From NCBI GenBank assembly GCA_015146655.1, contig VKHL01000050.1, forward strand, positions 122,404-186,403: a stretch of DNA of 64,000 bases. Direction: 5' to 3'. This DNA comes from Ochromonas danica (lineage: Eukaryota > Sar > Chrysophyceae > Chromulinales > Chromulinaceae). The notes under the pieces are model-generated. The model was not told the DNA's origin. It did no database searches and saw only the letters and a list, made by a program, of their open reading frames with translations. How positions within the stretch are numbered: the first letter of the stretch is position 1; each line of letters starts with the position of its first letter. Made by a program: the position numbers and the translations under genes. Positions 42,697-55,080 of this stretch are shown here, piece by piece.

Positions 42697-45600
42697 TTAC
42701 ACAGTGTTATGGATCGATCCAGCCCAGCTACCTTTCCTTTTCCTCGGACTCTCGTTCTCTTTGAAGAAAGAATGTTGAGAATATTCTGCGGGCTGATCAT
42801 CATCAACGTCATCATCATCATTACTATCATATGGCCGCTTTCTTCTTCGACTATCTCCTTGTTCACCTTCATCGTTTTCTATTGCTGGCGAGGTAGTATC
42901 ATATCGTATGGTGTCTGATGGAAGCTTCTCAGGCTCGTCTTCTGCACGTTTGAAGATCTGCTCTATGCATGTGTTAGCTTCTTGAACAACGTCATCATCT
43001 CTGGCGTCGTCTTCTTTCACGTTTTCTTCTCTACCCTGCCAACCACCTTCACCACTACTTGCTTGACATTCCACTTTAAAAGAGTAGGGCTCAATTTGCT
43101 CATCTTCGCTAGTGGAAGCATTATCGTCACTGCCAGCCGAACTGCTGCTGGAGTCTTCGATGGCCTCCTCCTCCGCGGCAGGTTTGGATTCCAGTTGAGA
43201 AGGAGTTGGAGGCTTCTGCTGTTCTGGATCTTGGTTGGGTATTGTTTCCTGTTCAGGTTGACTGATGGGAGCCTCTTCAAGGCCTAAGTTGCGACGAATC
43301 TCAGTCCACTTTCCATGCCAACTGAACAACAATAACAATGACAATCACAATCACAATAACCAGACAGAAAAAAACGAGTTAGCAGACAAACAGCAAACAA
43401 TGCTTACATATCAATGTCTTTAAGAAGTGATTTTCTCTCTTCATCGATGTCTTTTTGAGTGACTGTCGATGAGAAGAACTGTCTGCTGAAGTAATCATTA
43501 ATATCATGAGAAGTCGACGATGGCCAGAGATCTGTTATCATGTTGGCAAAGCGACCCACAAACACTCCACAATCATAACCATTCATCTGCTGAGGAACCT
43601 GCACCGTGGAAGAGAAAAGTGATTAGCAAAACGCACAGGCGGACTCGTTAAGATGGAAATGACACTACTGTACCTTGCATCGAACGGAGGGCAGACAAGA
43701 GACAAACTCTGCCTCGGGAATGCTTGCCTCCAGTGACAACTCCTTCCTTCGCGCTTGCCACTCATAGTAAAGATAAGATGTCAAACGCTTGCCGATCTTC
43801 TTGTAGGGATGCATGGTCAAAGAGTCCAGAGAGAGTAAACACGCCCGGTCTGCGAGCACCTGACCAACCGTGGAGCTCCCGTCATCAATCATCTCCTCGA
43901 CTGGTTCTACCTTGTTCAAGCGAGGATCCTCCCACTAGCAGCCAGGAAGACGGATTAAGAGATGACATCAATACAGTACTGGAAACAAAGACAGACATTA
44001 CCAGGAGATGAGGTCTCACGAGGACAAAGAGACTCCAGTGATTCGTGAGGTTAATTGGGAAGAAAACAAAGTCCATCTCGAAAAGATTGACATTCTTGGT
44101 CCACCGAGCAACTAGTTGGTGGGCAGCTTGGCCACCATTGCTTGAACTTCCTTCCGTCAGCTTGGAATAGAAGTGACAACTGAAGGCATGGATCTTCTTC
44201 CTTCTCTCTGGCTCTAGCCTAGACAAGATGAACTTGATCTTCAAATCAATGAGGTTGTCATTGAAATAGACACCCGGATCCAATCGCTTGAGATCGCCTT
44301 GGCAGACAGTGACAGCGTCTGGAGCTTCAGGTTCGATGGGGAAGATGACGTAGGTCTTGCGATTCTCTGGATCGGAATAGTCGATCACAACGTCCGCTCG
44401 ACTCTTTCGCCTTGGCCGAGTAGCTCCATCACGATGGTCATCTTTTTCTACAATGTTTTCAACTCCTGCTCGGTAAAAGCGCTCTTTGACGACTGCCTCC
44501 GGGTATTGCCCTTCAACTATTCGTTTTATCACAGTTATTTCGTTATCATCCATTTTTCGAAACTTCTTGAAGGATCTTCTATCTGCGTTTTTCTCCTATA
44601 CAAGACAGTAGATTTTCATCTAAAGCACGTGACATGGTTAGTGTTGGAAAGAACGATGGTCTTACATATTGATCCTTAAACCTCGACCACTCCTCGCGAG
44701 AGAAGAGACATATAATGAACCTGCCGGACGGAGGCAAGTCAGCTTTGATGACGCTTGATTTATCCCGCATGCTAGCATTGGGATCGAGGATGCGTGATTT
44801 ACCCACCGCGACGTTGGTCAGTCGTAAGGTATCCCTGGGGACTAACACCAGGCAATGCCCAGACAAAACCTCGCACTGCCTGAACACAAACACACAGCAA
44901 ATACATTGTCAGATTAAGGCTAATATTGAGAAGGACATGGGCTTTGTCGTACTGACTTTAGACATTCAATATAGTCACTTTCAATATCTTCTTTATATTG
45001 CCGACCATCGACGTCATGAAAGATGAGATTCCAACTGAGTTTCTTAGCCACACAAGACAGCGAGATCACTGGACTGCCATGCACAATGGGCAGCATGCCT
45101 ATATGAAGTGCCTTCAAAGGACTCAGAATTGAAACAACAACAATATCCTTCTCTGTCAGAGCTTCCGGTTTGAAGCGCTCTTTCTGAGCATTAACCGCTG
45201 TGGAAGAGTTGAATTGCTTTATTGAAGCATCATAGTTATATACACCTACATCATCATCGCTGTTGGCCAGGTCGATTAACTCTTCTTTCTTTTTCTTGCT
45301 GGTAGAGTTACGCAAGGGATACTTTCTGTTTTGTTGTTGACTTACCAAAGCCTGTACCTGCTGCATAGCAGGTCTATCATCACCAAGAGTTGCCTCTTCT
45401 TTGTCATTGGTCTCCTCATAAATAACTCTCTTCTTCTTAATGGGAATCTTTGCTTGATATTGTGCTACTGGCGTTGTGGTTGGCGGTTGGTGGCTCAGCT
45501 CCAGGCTACTCACACTGTTTAGCGCCTCCACGGCTTCACTTGGCTTGGGGGAAGGCTCTGGCGGGGTCTTATTTATGGACAGGGAAGATCCCGCTGTGAT

Positions 45601-46092
45601 GACAGTCTGTAACATCCAGTCATTCCCGGCGATCAGACCACTGCCTGTTGACTGATCAGCATGGCTAGAGGAGATTACCTTAGGCTTGTCAGACACCACT
45701 TTAGAAGATCCACTACTGGAGCGAGGTCTACTTTCTGTGGAAAAGCTCGCTGGGGCTCGTGCATGGGAAGCGGAGAAAGGTCCAGTTACAAGCTGTGGAT
45801 AGTGATAGCTACCACGACCACTTGTCAAGAAGAAGAAGAAGGAGGAGAAGAAGATTAGGAGCCACCAGAGAGACATGCTAGAGACTGTTAGGTTTGTGAC
45901 TTACCTTCCTGATCTACCATATGTCTTGCTAGGAGCGAAATCTAACTTTCCTATTCCAACACCTTGTTTGAGACCAAAGTGGATAGGTTTGGAGCTAGGA
46001 GGAGTGGTCTCGGCTGAAATATCCTCAAACACTCGTATCGTCGATTTAAGAGTCATGCTGTCATTAGAATCGTCTGCCCAGTTACCGCTCAT
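42697..46092 (-). CDS. ULP1/SENP-family SUMO protease, SENP6/7-like
   Basis: Seven exons: 46092-45905, 45820-44957, 44879-44666, 44595-44002, 43934-43674, 43598-43408, 43321-42697; all phases agree, 978 aa. The C48 peptidase domain is in exons 4-6: DNLIDLKIKFIL, catalytic His in LTNHWSLFVLV, Asp in LLSLDSLTMHPYKKIGKRL, Gln and nucleophile Cys in VPQQMNGYDCGVFV. A ~40-residue insert (WEDPRLNKVEPVEEMIDD...) separates the His and Asp strands, as in SENP6/7, which trim poly-SUMO chains. The N-terminal ~500 residues are disordered and basic with a PH-like fold possible around exon 3; the C-terminus is acidic with nuclear-localisation-like RRRKR. An AACGCGTT palindrome lies ~107 bp upstream. Confidence 0.92.
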
Positions 46093-46425
46093 GGTGCCTC
46101 AGCTCAATCCTTGCAATTGCTGTTCTACAGTAGTGCTGGCTAACCAGACTGGACTGCTTGCTGCCCCTGCTGTCTATTTTGAATGATGCCCATGCTGTGA
46201 AACGCGTTTCTCACCTCCTCTCTGCAAGAAAACGCACCGACAGCACTCACTCTGTCAGTCACCCAGCAGACATACAATGGTATAGAGACTGTAGGGAGGA
46301 AATGATACGGATTTCAACTGATAGCTTTTCGTCTGCCCTGGCATAGACCTCAGATGATAATTCATAGTGGTCAAAGAACATCATAATGTCCTTTCTATAC
46401 CTCAGAATAACAGGCAGTAGATCGC
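46093..46425. other. Intergenic, ULP promoter / ADH 3' flank
   Basis: 333 bp without a gene. Contains the 12-bp palindrome GAAACGCGTTTC at 46199-46210, the only notable element. Confidence 0.45.
46199..46210. promoter_or_regulatory. GAAACGCGTTTC palindrome upstream of the ULP protease
   Basis: Perfect 12-bp palindrome with an ACGCGT core, 107-118 bp upstream of the ATG at 46092. Confidence 0.5.
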
Positions 46426-47638
<1,213 letters not shown>

Positions 47639-48262
47639 GATCTTGATAAAAGAAGGAAAGCAGTGGACTAGCTGTGGAGGAAATGGAAGAGGAGCAGAAG
47701 AGTTTCGAAGCTTGAGCTGTGTGACGAAGAACAAATTCCTCTCTGTGCTTAGGAAGAAATCCCTCAAATTCTCACTTTTAAAGCATAATTCTCCATTCTG
47801 AAACTACTGCAAATGCACAGACACAGATGGTGCTGTATTGATCAAGATAAAGACAAAGAAGTAGAGCAATTGACAGATAGTTAATTGCTGTTGCAAGCAT
47901 GCCTAGAGAACCTCTGAGCTTCTTCTTCTGTTTCGTACTTAATGCTCTCATTAACACTCATCTAACTTGACCTATGGTCAATCATTGGCTTCATTAGACA
48001 GCAGCGTGATTAGATGTATTTTATATCTAATCAAGAGATCCCCTCGTACAGTCTGTAGTGCAGTACCGGGGACCGAAAATTACGATCCAACTTAAACCAA
48101 AGAATAAATAAAAGGAGACTGATAACTGACTAATACAAAGCAAAAGTGAAATAAAGTGATCCACCCGGTGATATTGTGGTTAACTTAGGTTAAGCATGGA
48201 GCATCGAGCCCGGGCTGCCGGATTAGGCTATGTATACTACAGAACAGAGACGGAGCAAGTGC
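47639..48262. other. Intergenic, ADH promoter / RPL13A 3' flank
   Basis: 624 bp. No coding frame with support. A weak imperfect hairpin occurs at about 48041-48073 (CCCCTCGTAC / GTACCGGGG arms). No tRNA, snRNA or AACGCGTT site was recognised. Confidence 0.4.
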
Positions 48263-49097
48263 TTAGTATCCATAGGGGCCGAGCACGGGGGCGACCGCAG
48301 AGAGATCAGCGGAGGCAACAGCCTTGGCCTTGGTAGCGGCCTTGGCCTTCTTCTCGGCGTAGTAAGCCTGCTCGCGGATCTTGCGCTGAGACTCCAACTT
48401 GTTGACAAGATCGGTGTAACCCCATCCGACCTCCTTGGAGAGCTCACCCAAGACGGTGTAGTTGCGGTCAGCACGGAGACGCAACACCTTGAGGGCAGAG
48501 GGCACAACAAGGCGCTTCTTCTTGTCGTAAGGCTCAGGGATGCCCTCGAAGACCTGATTCACAAAGAAAAGGGTAATGCATGGTACTAGAAGGTGGTGGA
48601 GGAGGAGAGGAATGGACTCACAGCAAGGCGGCCCAAGGCAATCTGGCCACGGACGGTCTTGTGAGGGATCATTCCGCGAAGCTATTCAAAGGGACGGAGC
48701 GGAGAAAATGTTAACCCACCATGTAGTAATACAAACATGAAGAAAATAAGGCTTACAGTGCGCCAGAAGATTCTAGCAGGGGAGCGGAAGTGGATGGGAC
48801 CTCTCTTGGGGTTGGTGTTGGTCCTCTTTTTGATAAACTGGGCGTACTTGGTCTTGTTTCTGGTCACTATAGAATAAGATAAGAGTGCGTTAGCGTAGGG
48901 AAGTGGAGGACAAGGGCTGGGCAGCGCGGAGTGGAGAGGTTTGAGTGGTGGCAGCAGAACTTACAGGAGCCAGAAATGAGGAGCTGCTCGGCACGAACGA
49001 CAACAACCTTCTTGCCGAAGAGAAGCTGCTTGGCCACAATAGAAGCCAAACGACCAAGGAGATGGCCTTTACCGTCAATAACCACAGGACTGGACAT
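48263..49097 (-). CDS. RPL13A: Cytosolic ribosomal protein uL13 (RPL13A)
   Basis: Four exons: 49097-48965, 48866-48757, 48681-48622 and 48553-48263, 197 aa. Conserved segments in order: [74 protein letters not shown], and [20 protein letters not shown]. This is a 60S large-subunit component with the eukaryotic C-terminal helical extension. Short introns in a ribosomal protein gene are usual. It diverges from the PI31 gene over 226 bp that hold one AAACGCGTTT palindrome. Confidence 0.97.
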
Positions 49098-49219
49098 AGT
49101 TTCGATGCTTAACTCTTGTGACTGCTCACGCCTCCATCCAGAGCCAGCCACACACCAGACAGATCGACAATTTCGGATTTCAGGAAAATTGCACTTTCGA
49201 CTTTTTGGGGAAGATTCAC

Positions 49220-49229
49220 AAACGCGTTT
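49220..49229. promoter_or_regulatory. AAACGCGTTT palindrome in RPL13A / PI31 divergent promoter
   Basis: Perfect 10-bp palindrome, 123 bp upstream of the RPL13A ATG and 95 bp upstream of the PI31 ATG. Confidence 0.5.
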
Positions 49230-49323
49230 CTTTATGAGAAACTGCTTTTCTCTGTCCCTCTCAGGATGTCGAAAAGCAGGAGGTATCAATAGGAAAGAGA
49301 AGAAGAAGAAGAAGAAGAAGAAG

Positions 49324-50351
49324 ATGGAGAAGAAGATTCTTGAGGCTGAAGAACGTGTTCGTAAGAGTGGATTGACAGTGCGACGGACTTGTGAGGGACT
49401 CTTCCTACTCTTGCATGCCTTCCTATTGGGAGAAGGCTTTGTTGCTGTGGCGATGGCTGAAGGGAGTGCTCCTGCTGGCTTTGCCGCCCCGATGAGAGGT
49501 GAGTCTCTCCTCACTGCTGCTGCTTCTTCCTGCCCTCCTCAACCTAACAGCTCATATCGAGTGCTGCAGAGCTGCCAGCTGGTGTCTTCCTGCCTCCTAA
49601 TTGGGCGGCAGAGGAAGGATCCGCTACCTGCCGATATAAGCACCGCAGCAGGCTGGGCAAGCAGTACAATCTAGTGGTTGTGGCGATAGAAGAGAGCCTG
49701 GTGGTGACGGTGTCCGAGCGCAATGGCGACAGCTTCTCTCTGGACCTCTCCCCTGCCAGTCGCTTCCTCTCTCTCACCACTGCCACAGACAGCGGCAGCG
49801 ACCCAAAGCCCATCTACCACGACCGCGAAGCTCTCTATATGCAGTTCATGGATATTGTCCGACGATTCCTACCTCCTCCTGCTCCTCCAGCAGCTGCAGA
49901 GCCAGGCCCCAGCTTTATCCCTCACCATCCCAATCCTGCGCCATATCCACTGGTAGGCGTTCCTGGTGAAGGACGTTATGGAGTGGGTAGAGCAGATCTG
50001 TTTCCCTCTGGACCTATCCCAGTGCCTGGAGGTCCTAGTCCAGGCTTCGGACGAGCTGAGGGAGGCAATCTGGTGGGGCCTAGCCACCCCATGTTTCAAC
50101 CTTATGGTGGTGACCCAGACTTTCCTGATGCAATGCCCGGCATGCCAGGATGGGACTTGCCTCATCCTCGATTTGACCCTTTTGGCCCAATAACAGGTCC
50201 GAACAGTGACGTTGACTTGGGAGGGATGGGCATGGGCGGCTTTCCCGGCAGAGGAATGCCTCGCGGACCTGGCCGTGGAAATGGTCGTGGCAACAACCGA
50301 TTATTCCCCGGAGAGCCCAATCCTGACCACTTCAAGCCTCCAGGATGGTAG
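49324..50351 (+). CDS. PSMF1: Proteasome inhibitor/regulator PI31 (PSMF1)
   Basis: Exons 49324-49498 and 49570-50351, 318 aa. N-terminal FP domain: [20 protein letters not shown], then [40 protein letters not shown]. The C-terminal half is proline/glycine-rich with the family DPFGP box ([12 protein letters not shown]) and terminal RGRG-type [12 protein letters not shown] and [13 protein letters not shown]. Known role: binds the 20S core through its disordered C-terminus and affects proteasome assembly and transport. The usual C-terminal HbYX-like end is replaced by PPGW. An in-frame ATG at 49234 would add 30 residues including a poly-Lys tract; I prefer 49324. Confidence 0.88.
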
Positions 50352-50719
50352 AGGATAGCCCCCCCCCCTTCCCCTGCTGTGGATGTACAGTGATATCGTT
50401 AAGTTAATCTATTCTATCCGTTTCTCACTCTACCGTGGATTAGAAGGTACAGTGATAGTAAGTGAAGCAAAGCAAAGCATGCAGACATTAGCAGCAGGAG
50501 GGTGGCATTAGTTAACGTTGTTATCAGTTGTTGTTGTTTGATCAGCGAGGAAGTCGTTTATCTACAAGAATGAAGAAGAAGACAAGCGAGACAATACAGA
50601 ATAGACTAGTCTACTATAGTATAGTCTAGTATAGACTAACTACAGTATAGTATAGACTAACTAGACTAGTATAGTATAGTACAGTATAGCTAGGACTACA
50701 AATAGACAGTCAAGGGTCA

Positions 50720-50751
<32 letters not shown>

Positions 50752-50802
50752 GGAGAAGCAAGGCTATCGAGTGGTCTATGGATGGGACTAGTTACTGTGT
50801 GT
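50352..50802. repeat. Intergenic microsatellite cluster
   Basis: 451 bp between convergent PI31 and zinc-finger genes. Holds a TATAG/TAGTC-type degenerate array (about 50600-50690) and a (GTCT)6-7 tract at 50725-50750. A C8 run directly follows the PI31 stop. No gene seen. Confidence 0.8.
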
Positions 50803-51651
50803 CTAGGGCATAGAGGAGATGGCCGCGAGGGTGGCCTTGACCTCTGCCATGGAGGAGATGAGCTCGCTCAGCGCAGACTCCATGGCCTGCACCTGCTCTG
50901 ACACGAACACTAGCGCCTCTTCCTTACTCGCAAACTGCTGCGAGGTGGAGGTGGAGGTGGAGGACCTGCTCGTCTTCTTTGGAGAAGTGAGCAGTTTGGC
51001 TTTGCGCAGTCCTCGCCCAGCCTCCCCAGCCATAGGCACTACCTGCGACCTCTCCTCCTCCTCCTCCTCCTGCTGCTGCTCCTTCTCTATCGTCCTCTCC
51101 ACTGATGATGAAGCTTCTCGACGAGCTTGCTTGGTCACGGGTCTCTCAGGACTAGCAGTGGCAGTGGCTGTAGAGACCTTGGTGAGCTCCTTGCCCTTCC
51201 TCACGCCCTCGTCTACCCGCCTGGCCGGATTGTCTGCAGTGCACGACTTGTTGTGGATGGCCAGCTTCTCAGGGAGGAAGGTTCTCCCACAGTAAGCACA
51301 CTGGCTGAGCGCGACACTATTGAAGGCCTCGCTGGCCATGCGGTTGATCTCGTCAAGCGAAGGCTCCCCTCCTCCTCCTCCTCCCGCGCTCTTCACTGGA
51401 GACCCACCTCCAACATCATCGTCATCGCCACCCGCAGCTGTCTTTCGACCAGCAAGTCTCAAGGCGGGGTCTTCTGGCAAGGGCTTTCTCTCTCGAGGGT
51501 CTTTCTGAGATTCTCTCGCGATCCAAAGCTCTTTGCACTGTTTCAAGTGAATGTCATAGCTGTGAAGACCATATTGACGACCACAAATGTAACAAACTCT
51601 GGTCTTGGGTCCTGCCCCCAGAGGTTTGTTCCCTGCAGACAATCCCTCCAT
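50803..51651 (-). CDS. ZC2HC1-like C2HC zinc-finger protein
   Basis: Single exon, 282 aa; the first ATG in frame is at 51651. Two C2HC fingers of the ZC2HC1/ZNF474 family: TRVCYICGRQYGLHSYDIHL ending KQC, and SQCAYCGRTFLPEKLAIHNK ending SC, joined by a Gly/Ser-rich linker. The C-terminal half is low-complexity (a Glu/Gln run) and closes with a predicted helix, EEALVFVSEQVQAMESALSE. Family members are often found in ciliated organisms, but their function is not settled. The promoter contains an inverted repeat of the same unit seen upstream of CDC40. Confidence 0.85.
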   Translation of the reverse strand: MEGLSAGNKPLGAGPKTRVCYICGRQYGLHSYDIHLKQCKELWIARESQKDPRERKPLPEDPALRLAGRKTAAGGDDDDVGGGSPVKSAGGGGGGEPSLDEINRMASEAFNSVALSQCAYCGRTFLPEKLAIHNKSCTADNPARRVDEGVRKGKELTKVSTATATASPERPVTKQARREASSSVERTIEKEQQQEEEEEERSQVVPMAGEAGRGLRKAKLLTSPKKTSRSSTSTSTSQQFASKEEALVFVSEQVQAMESALSELISSMAEVKATLAAISSMP

Positions 51652-52127
51652 CCCTGTGGGACCGTTTCCAGCACTGCCAAGTGAGCCCTTCAGTGGGTGA
51701 TGCTTCACACGCAATACAATAATAGCGAACACTGTGTGATGGTGTCCACTGTTATTGTGTTGCGTGCGAAGTACCTCCCACACACTCTACACTACACTAC
51801 ACTACACTACACTACACTACACTACACTACACTCTCCATATAGTCACTAGAAGGGCGAAAGGAACTAAATAGACTAGCTATATGATATACACGTAAGCTA
51901 CTTGTACTGTGTAAGGTCTAGCAAGAAGAAGGAGTTAAGATGTCTGGAAGAAGGTTAGCTTGGATTTACAACAGCAAGGTTAGTTAGCTAGCTAGTTAGT
52001 AGATAGTTAGTACTTAGTAGATAGTAGATGGTAGTTGGTGGTAAGTTAAAGTCATCATACTGTAGTATAAACACATCCTATCCTATCCTATCCTATCCTA
52101 TCACATGATATCATATGATATTGATTG
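51652..52127. repeat. Intergenic with inverted repeat and pentamer arrays
   Basis: 476 bp. Near the zinc-finger gene is the inverted repeat 51703-51771. Next a (ACACT)n array at 51788-51832, TAGTTAG-type short repeats (about 51975-52020) and (ATCCT)n at 52074-52101. No gene seen. Confidence 0.8.
51703..51771. promoter_or_regulatory. Inverted CGCAAYACAATAAYAG element upstream of the ZC2HC1-like gene
   Basis: Arms 51703-51725 and 51749-51771 match at 20 of 23 positions around a 23-nt loop. They lie 52-120 bp upstream of the ATG at 51651. The arm core equals the direct repeats found upstream of CDC40. Confidence 0.6.
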
Positions 52128-54155
52128 TTAAGGTTTGCGTAAGAAGACTTTGCCTTCCCTCAGCTCACAGTCTAGAATCTTCGCTCCTAACTGCTTGCCA
52201 AACCTTCGAATGACAAACTTGGTAGACGGTGTGGCAATATTGATGACTAGGCCAGGTTTACCTGCTCGACCACATCGACCAGCGCGATGCAAATAGTGCT
52301 GCGCATCAGTGGGCAGCTCGAAGTTGATCACGTGGGAGAGGTCCGGGATGTCCAAGCCACGCGCTGCCAGCTCAGTGGTCACGACTAGCCGCAGCCGTCC
52401 ATCTCGAATACGAGCCATGACTTCTTTGCGATCGTCTTTGCTGGAGTCACCGTGTAGTGGCGCACACAGCAGACCTCGATCTAGCAGCTGCTCGTAGACC
52501 ACCTGCACGCGGTGCGGGTCGTTGACGAAGATCAGCGCCCTCTGCACCTCTGGCTGGCTGTGCAACAGCTTCTTGAGCATCTCCAGAGACTTGATGCGAG
52601 CGCATGAGATGAGGCCGTGGGTCACACTGGCAGGCAACAGGTTGGCATGCGGTACAGAGACTTCTTCCCATCCACCCACTCCCACGTATTGATTGGCGAA
52701 GTCCTTCACAGCGGGATTGTTCTTGGCAGTGGCAGAGGCGAGACAGAGAAGCAGAGGTCTCGTTGTCGACTTGACTGCTACCTCCTCCTCCTCCTCACCA
52801 TCGTCATGGTCATAGTCTATCTCGTTGTTAGCTTTAGCTTTGGCTTTGGCTCTGCGGAGGAAAGGCATGGCCTCTACAATAGTGCGAATCTCGTCGAGGT
52901 AAGGCGGCTGCAGCAGTCCGTCGGCCTCGTCGATAACGACTGCTCGCACGTTACCCAGTCGCAGCTTCTCCTCGCGGAAGACAATCTCTGCCAGTCGACC
53001 AGGTGTAGCGATGACAATCTGTGGCTTCTTCTCACGAATCTGAAGGATTTGATGGCGAAGGTTCGCCCCTCCAATGATGGTCACAGAGGTCAACCCCGTG
53101 CCTTCAAACACCGCCTTGGCCACTTTGCCAATCTGATTGACAAGCTCTCGACTAGGAGCGAGTACCACCGCCTGTACCTTCTTCTGGTTGGCATCGAGCA
53201 GGCGCAGGAGGGGCAGCAGGAAGGCGAGGGTCTTGCCTGAGCCCGTCTGGCCGTGCAGCACGACTGACTGCCCCGCCACGAGGCGAGCGATGGCGACCTC
53301 TTGGATGCGAGTGGGGCTGTAGATGCCTAGCGCCTCCAGGTTGTCCAGCAGCACGGCGTCGTCGATGCCCAGCGCCTCGAAGGTCTTCTCCCCGAACACT
53401 TGCTGGCCGCTGCCATTCTTGGCGAGTTGCTCTGCGATGGCGTCGAAGTCGAAGGGCGCGAAGGACTGCTTGTTGAACAGCTTGGCTGCCTTGGCTTCTT
53501 CTTCTGCTTGCTTCTTCTTCTTCTCTTCTGTGGTAGAGCCCTTGGCAGAGGGAGTGGTAGTAGCAGGAGGAGGAGGAGGAGGGGTAGGAGGCTTGCGAAG
53601 ACGGTAGGCCACCTCTGAGAAGGGCTTCTGGGCCACGAAGCGGTCCAGCACATGTTCGTCTCCTCCTCCTCCTCCGCTGCTACCCTCCTCATAGTGAAGG
53701 TCATACTCCTCCTCCTCCTCATCGGTGGGCCACAGTGTCTCTCGCTGGCGAGGAAAGCCAGAGAACTTCTTGTCCTTGTCCACGAAGACTTTCTTCTTCT
53801 GCTTGCTGGGGCTCTTCTTAGCAGACACTCTGCTACCACTACCCTCCTCCTCCTCCTCGTCCTCCTCGTCATGGTTATCGCCAGCCTTCCACGTCTTGAA
53901 CTTGATGGCCATTTCTCTTTCCAAGTCCTCAATGCTCTGCTCCTGCACTGCTTTCTTCGAGGCAGCAGCGGGCACGAAGACTAAAGGCTTGCGGGGAGGG
54001 GAAGACTCTTTCTCGAAGCCTTTGCCTGCCTCGAACTGCTTGGCATGCAATCGTGTTAGCGAGACTTCATGAAGAAGGAGACGCGTAGTCGTCCACGAGG
54101 TGACAAAGCCACAGCAGGAGGCGAGCAGGTGCAGTACGAGGCAAAAGGTCTTCAT
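52128..54155 (-). CDS. Plastid-targeted DEAD-box RNA helicase
   Basis: Single exon, 675 aa; first in-frame ATG 54155. Motifs: Q motif GIYSPTRIQEVAI, I GQTGSGKT, Ia APSRELVNQ, Ib TPGRL, II DEAD in AVVIDEADG, III SAT, IV ALIFVNDPHRVQ, V TTELAARGLDI, VI HRAGRCGRAG. The N-terminal ~230 residues are a disordered, acidic/basic low-complexity extension with poly-Glu and poly-Pro. The first residues MKTFCLVLHLLASCCG are a signal peptide with Phe next (FVTSWTTTRLLLHEVSLTR), the bipartite plastid signal. Likely role: plastid rRNA maturation or mRNA remodelling. Three AACGCGTT sites lie 53, 110 and 147 bp upstream. Confidence 0.92.
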   Translation of the reverse strand: MKTFCLVLHLLASCCGFVTSWTTTRLLLHEVSLTRLHAKQFEAGKGFEKESSPPRKPLVFVPAAASKKAVQEQSIEDLEREMAIKFKTWKAGDNHDEEDEEEEEGSGSRVSAKKSPSKQKKKVFVDKDKKFSGFPRQRETLWPTDEEEEEYDLHYEEGSSGGGGGDEHVLDRFVAQKPFSEVAYRLRKPPTPPPPPPATTTPSAKGSTTEEKKKKQAEEEAKAAKLFNKQSFAPFDFDAIAEQLAKNGSGQQVFGEKTFEALGIDDAVLLDNLEALGIYSPTRIQEVAIARLVAGQSVVLHGQTGSGKTLAFLLPLLRLLDANQKKVQAVVLAPSRELVNQIGKVAKAVFEGTGLTSVTIIGGANLRHQILQIREKKPQIVIATPGRLAEIVFREEKLRLGNVRAVVIDEADGLLQPPYLDEIRTIVEAMPFLRRAKAKAKANNEIDYDHDDGEEEEEVAVKSTTRPLLLCLASATAKNNPAVKDFANQYVGVGGWEEVSVPHANLLPASVTHGLISCARIKSLEMLKKLLHSQPEVQRALIFVNDPHRVQVVYEQLLDRGLLCAPLHGDSSKDDRKEVMARIRDGRLRLVVTTELAARGLDIPDLSHVINFELPTDAQHYLHRAGRCGRAGKPGLVINIATPSTKFVIRRFGKQLGAKILDCELREGKVFLRKP

Positions 54156-54207
54156 AGCTGTGCTGCCAGTCAAGACAAGTCAGAGAAACTGTTTCTTCAA
54201 TACAACC

Positions 54208-54309
54208 AACGCGTTTGTTAACTTAATAAGATGCTAACTTAACAGCTGGCCTAACTTAGCAGCTAACGCGTTTATTAACTTAAACTAAAAACGTAGCAGC
54301 TAACGCGTT
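54208..54309. promoter_or_regulatory. Three AACGCGTT palindromes between DEAD helicase and TTD14-like genes
   Basis: Sites at 54208-54215, 54265-54272 and 54302-54309, each followed by T or TT and by a TTAACTTAA-like block; the last two share AGCTAACGCGTTTATTAACT. The region is partly a short tandem duplication of about 37 bp. They serve the divergent pair with ATGs at 54155 and 54335. Confidence 0.6.
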
Positions 54310-54334
54310 TATTAACTTAAGAAGAAGCTGGGTG

Positions 54335-55080
54335 ATGAAAAGGAAGAGGAAGATGACGAGGAAGGTGATCAAGTGTGTCTTGAGTGGAGGTAAGCTAGAC
54401 CATGTAGCAGTCACCTACTAGATTGGATGGTAGCTGAGATGATCTGGTCTCTAGGTCCGTGTGCGGGTAAGAGCACAGCTATTGTCTGGCTGAGAGAAGC
54501 GCTGCGGCAGAGAGGAGCGATCGTCTTCACCGTGCCAGAGACTTCCACCCTCCTGCGCACTAATGGTGCCGTCTATCCTGGCCTGGGAGAAGAGAACAAG
54601 GGCATTCTTCTCGCCTATGAGCTCACCTTGCTGAGCTTGCAGCTGAAGTTGGAGGAGAGCATGCTGGCAGTGAGTGCTTGTGAGGCAGCGCTGCTGGGGC
54701 CAGAGGAGGCGCCCGTCGTCCTGTTGCTGGACCGCGCTATCCTCGACATCAAGGCCTATGTCTCTCCTGAGGTCTGGCAGGCCATGTTGGCGGGCAGTGG
54801 CCTCACAGAGGAGGCGATCCTCTCTCGCTATGACGTCGTCTGCCATCTGCACACCACAGCCCTGGGCGCGGAAGAGCATTACACTGTGGAGAACAACACT
54901 GCTCGTACAGAAGGCTTGGCCGAGGCCAAGGAAGTGGACGGGGTCACCTGGACCTGCTGGAGTCAGCACCCCCAGCACCACGTCATCGCCAACCCTTCGC
55001 CCTCCGCATTAAACCATTCCAACACCTTCCAAGTCAAACTAGACACACTCTTGCAGACCATCATGCCGTATGTCTCGTAG
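54335..55080 (+). CDS. TTD14-like P-loop NTPase (AAA_28 type)
   Basis: Exons 54335-54389 and 54455-55080, 226 aa. The splice joins GGA-G to GT-CCG and rebuilds the family P-loop KCVLSGGPCAGKSTAIVWL. The next conserved segment is FTVPETSTLLRTNGAVYPG, then LLLDRAILDIKAYVSPEVWQ (Walker-B-like Asp) and VVCHLHTTALGAEEHY. This order matches the AAA_28 / TRPL-translocation-defect-14 family, which binds GTP and phosphoinositides in animals and has nucleotide/NAD-kinase-like relatives. Most TTD14 proteins have an additional C-terminal CYTH-like domain, absent here. Function in algae is unknown. Confidence 0.8.

Noticed and set aside
48041-48073. Hairpin near GTACCGGGG as a structured RNA
   Set aside because: Arms are short and mismatched, and no flanking promoter or family signature was seen.
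49234-49323. Upstream in-frame ATG extending PI31 by 30 residues
   Set aside because: It adds a non-conserved leader and poly-Lys run and lies only 5 bp after the promoter palindrome; the downstream ATG fits the family start.
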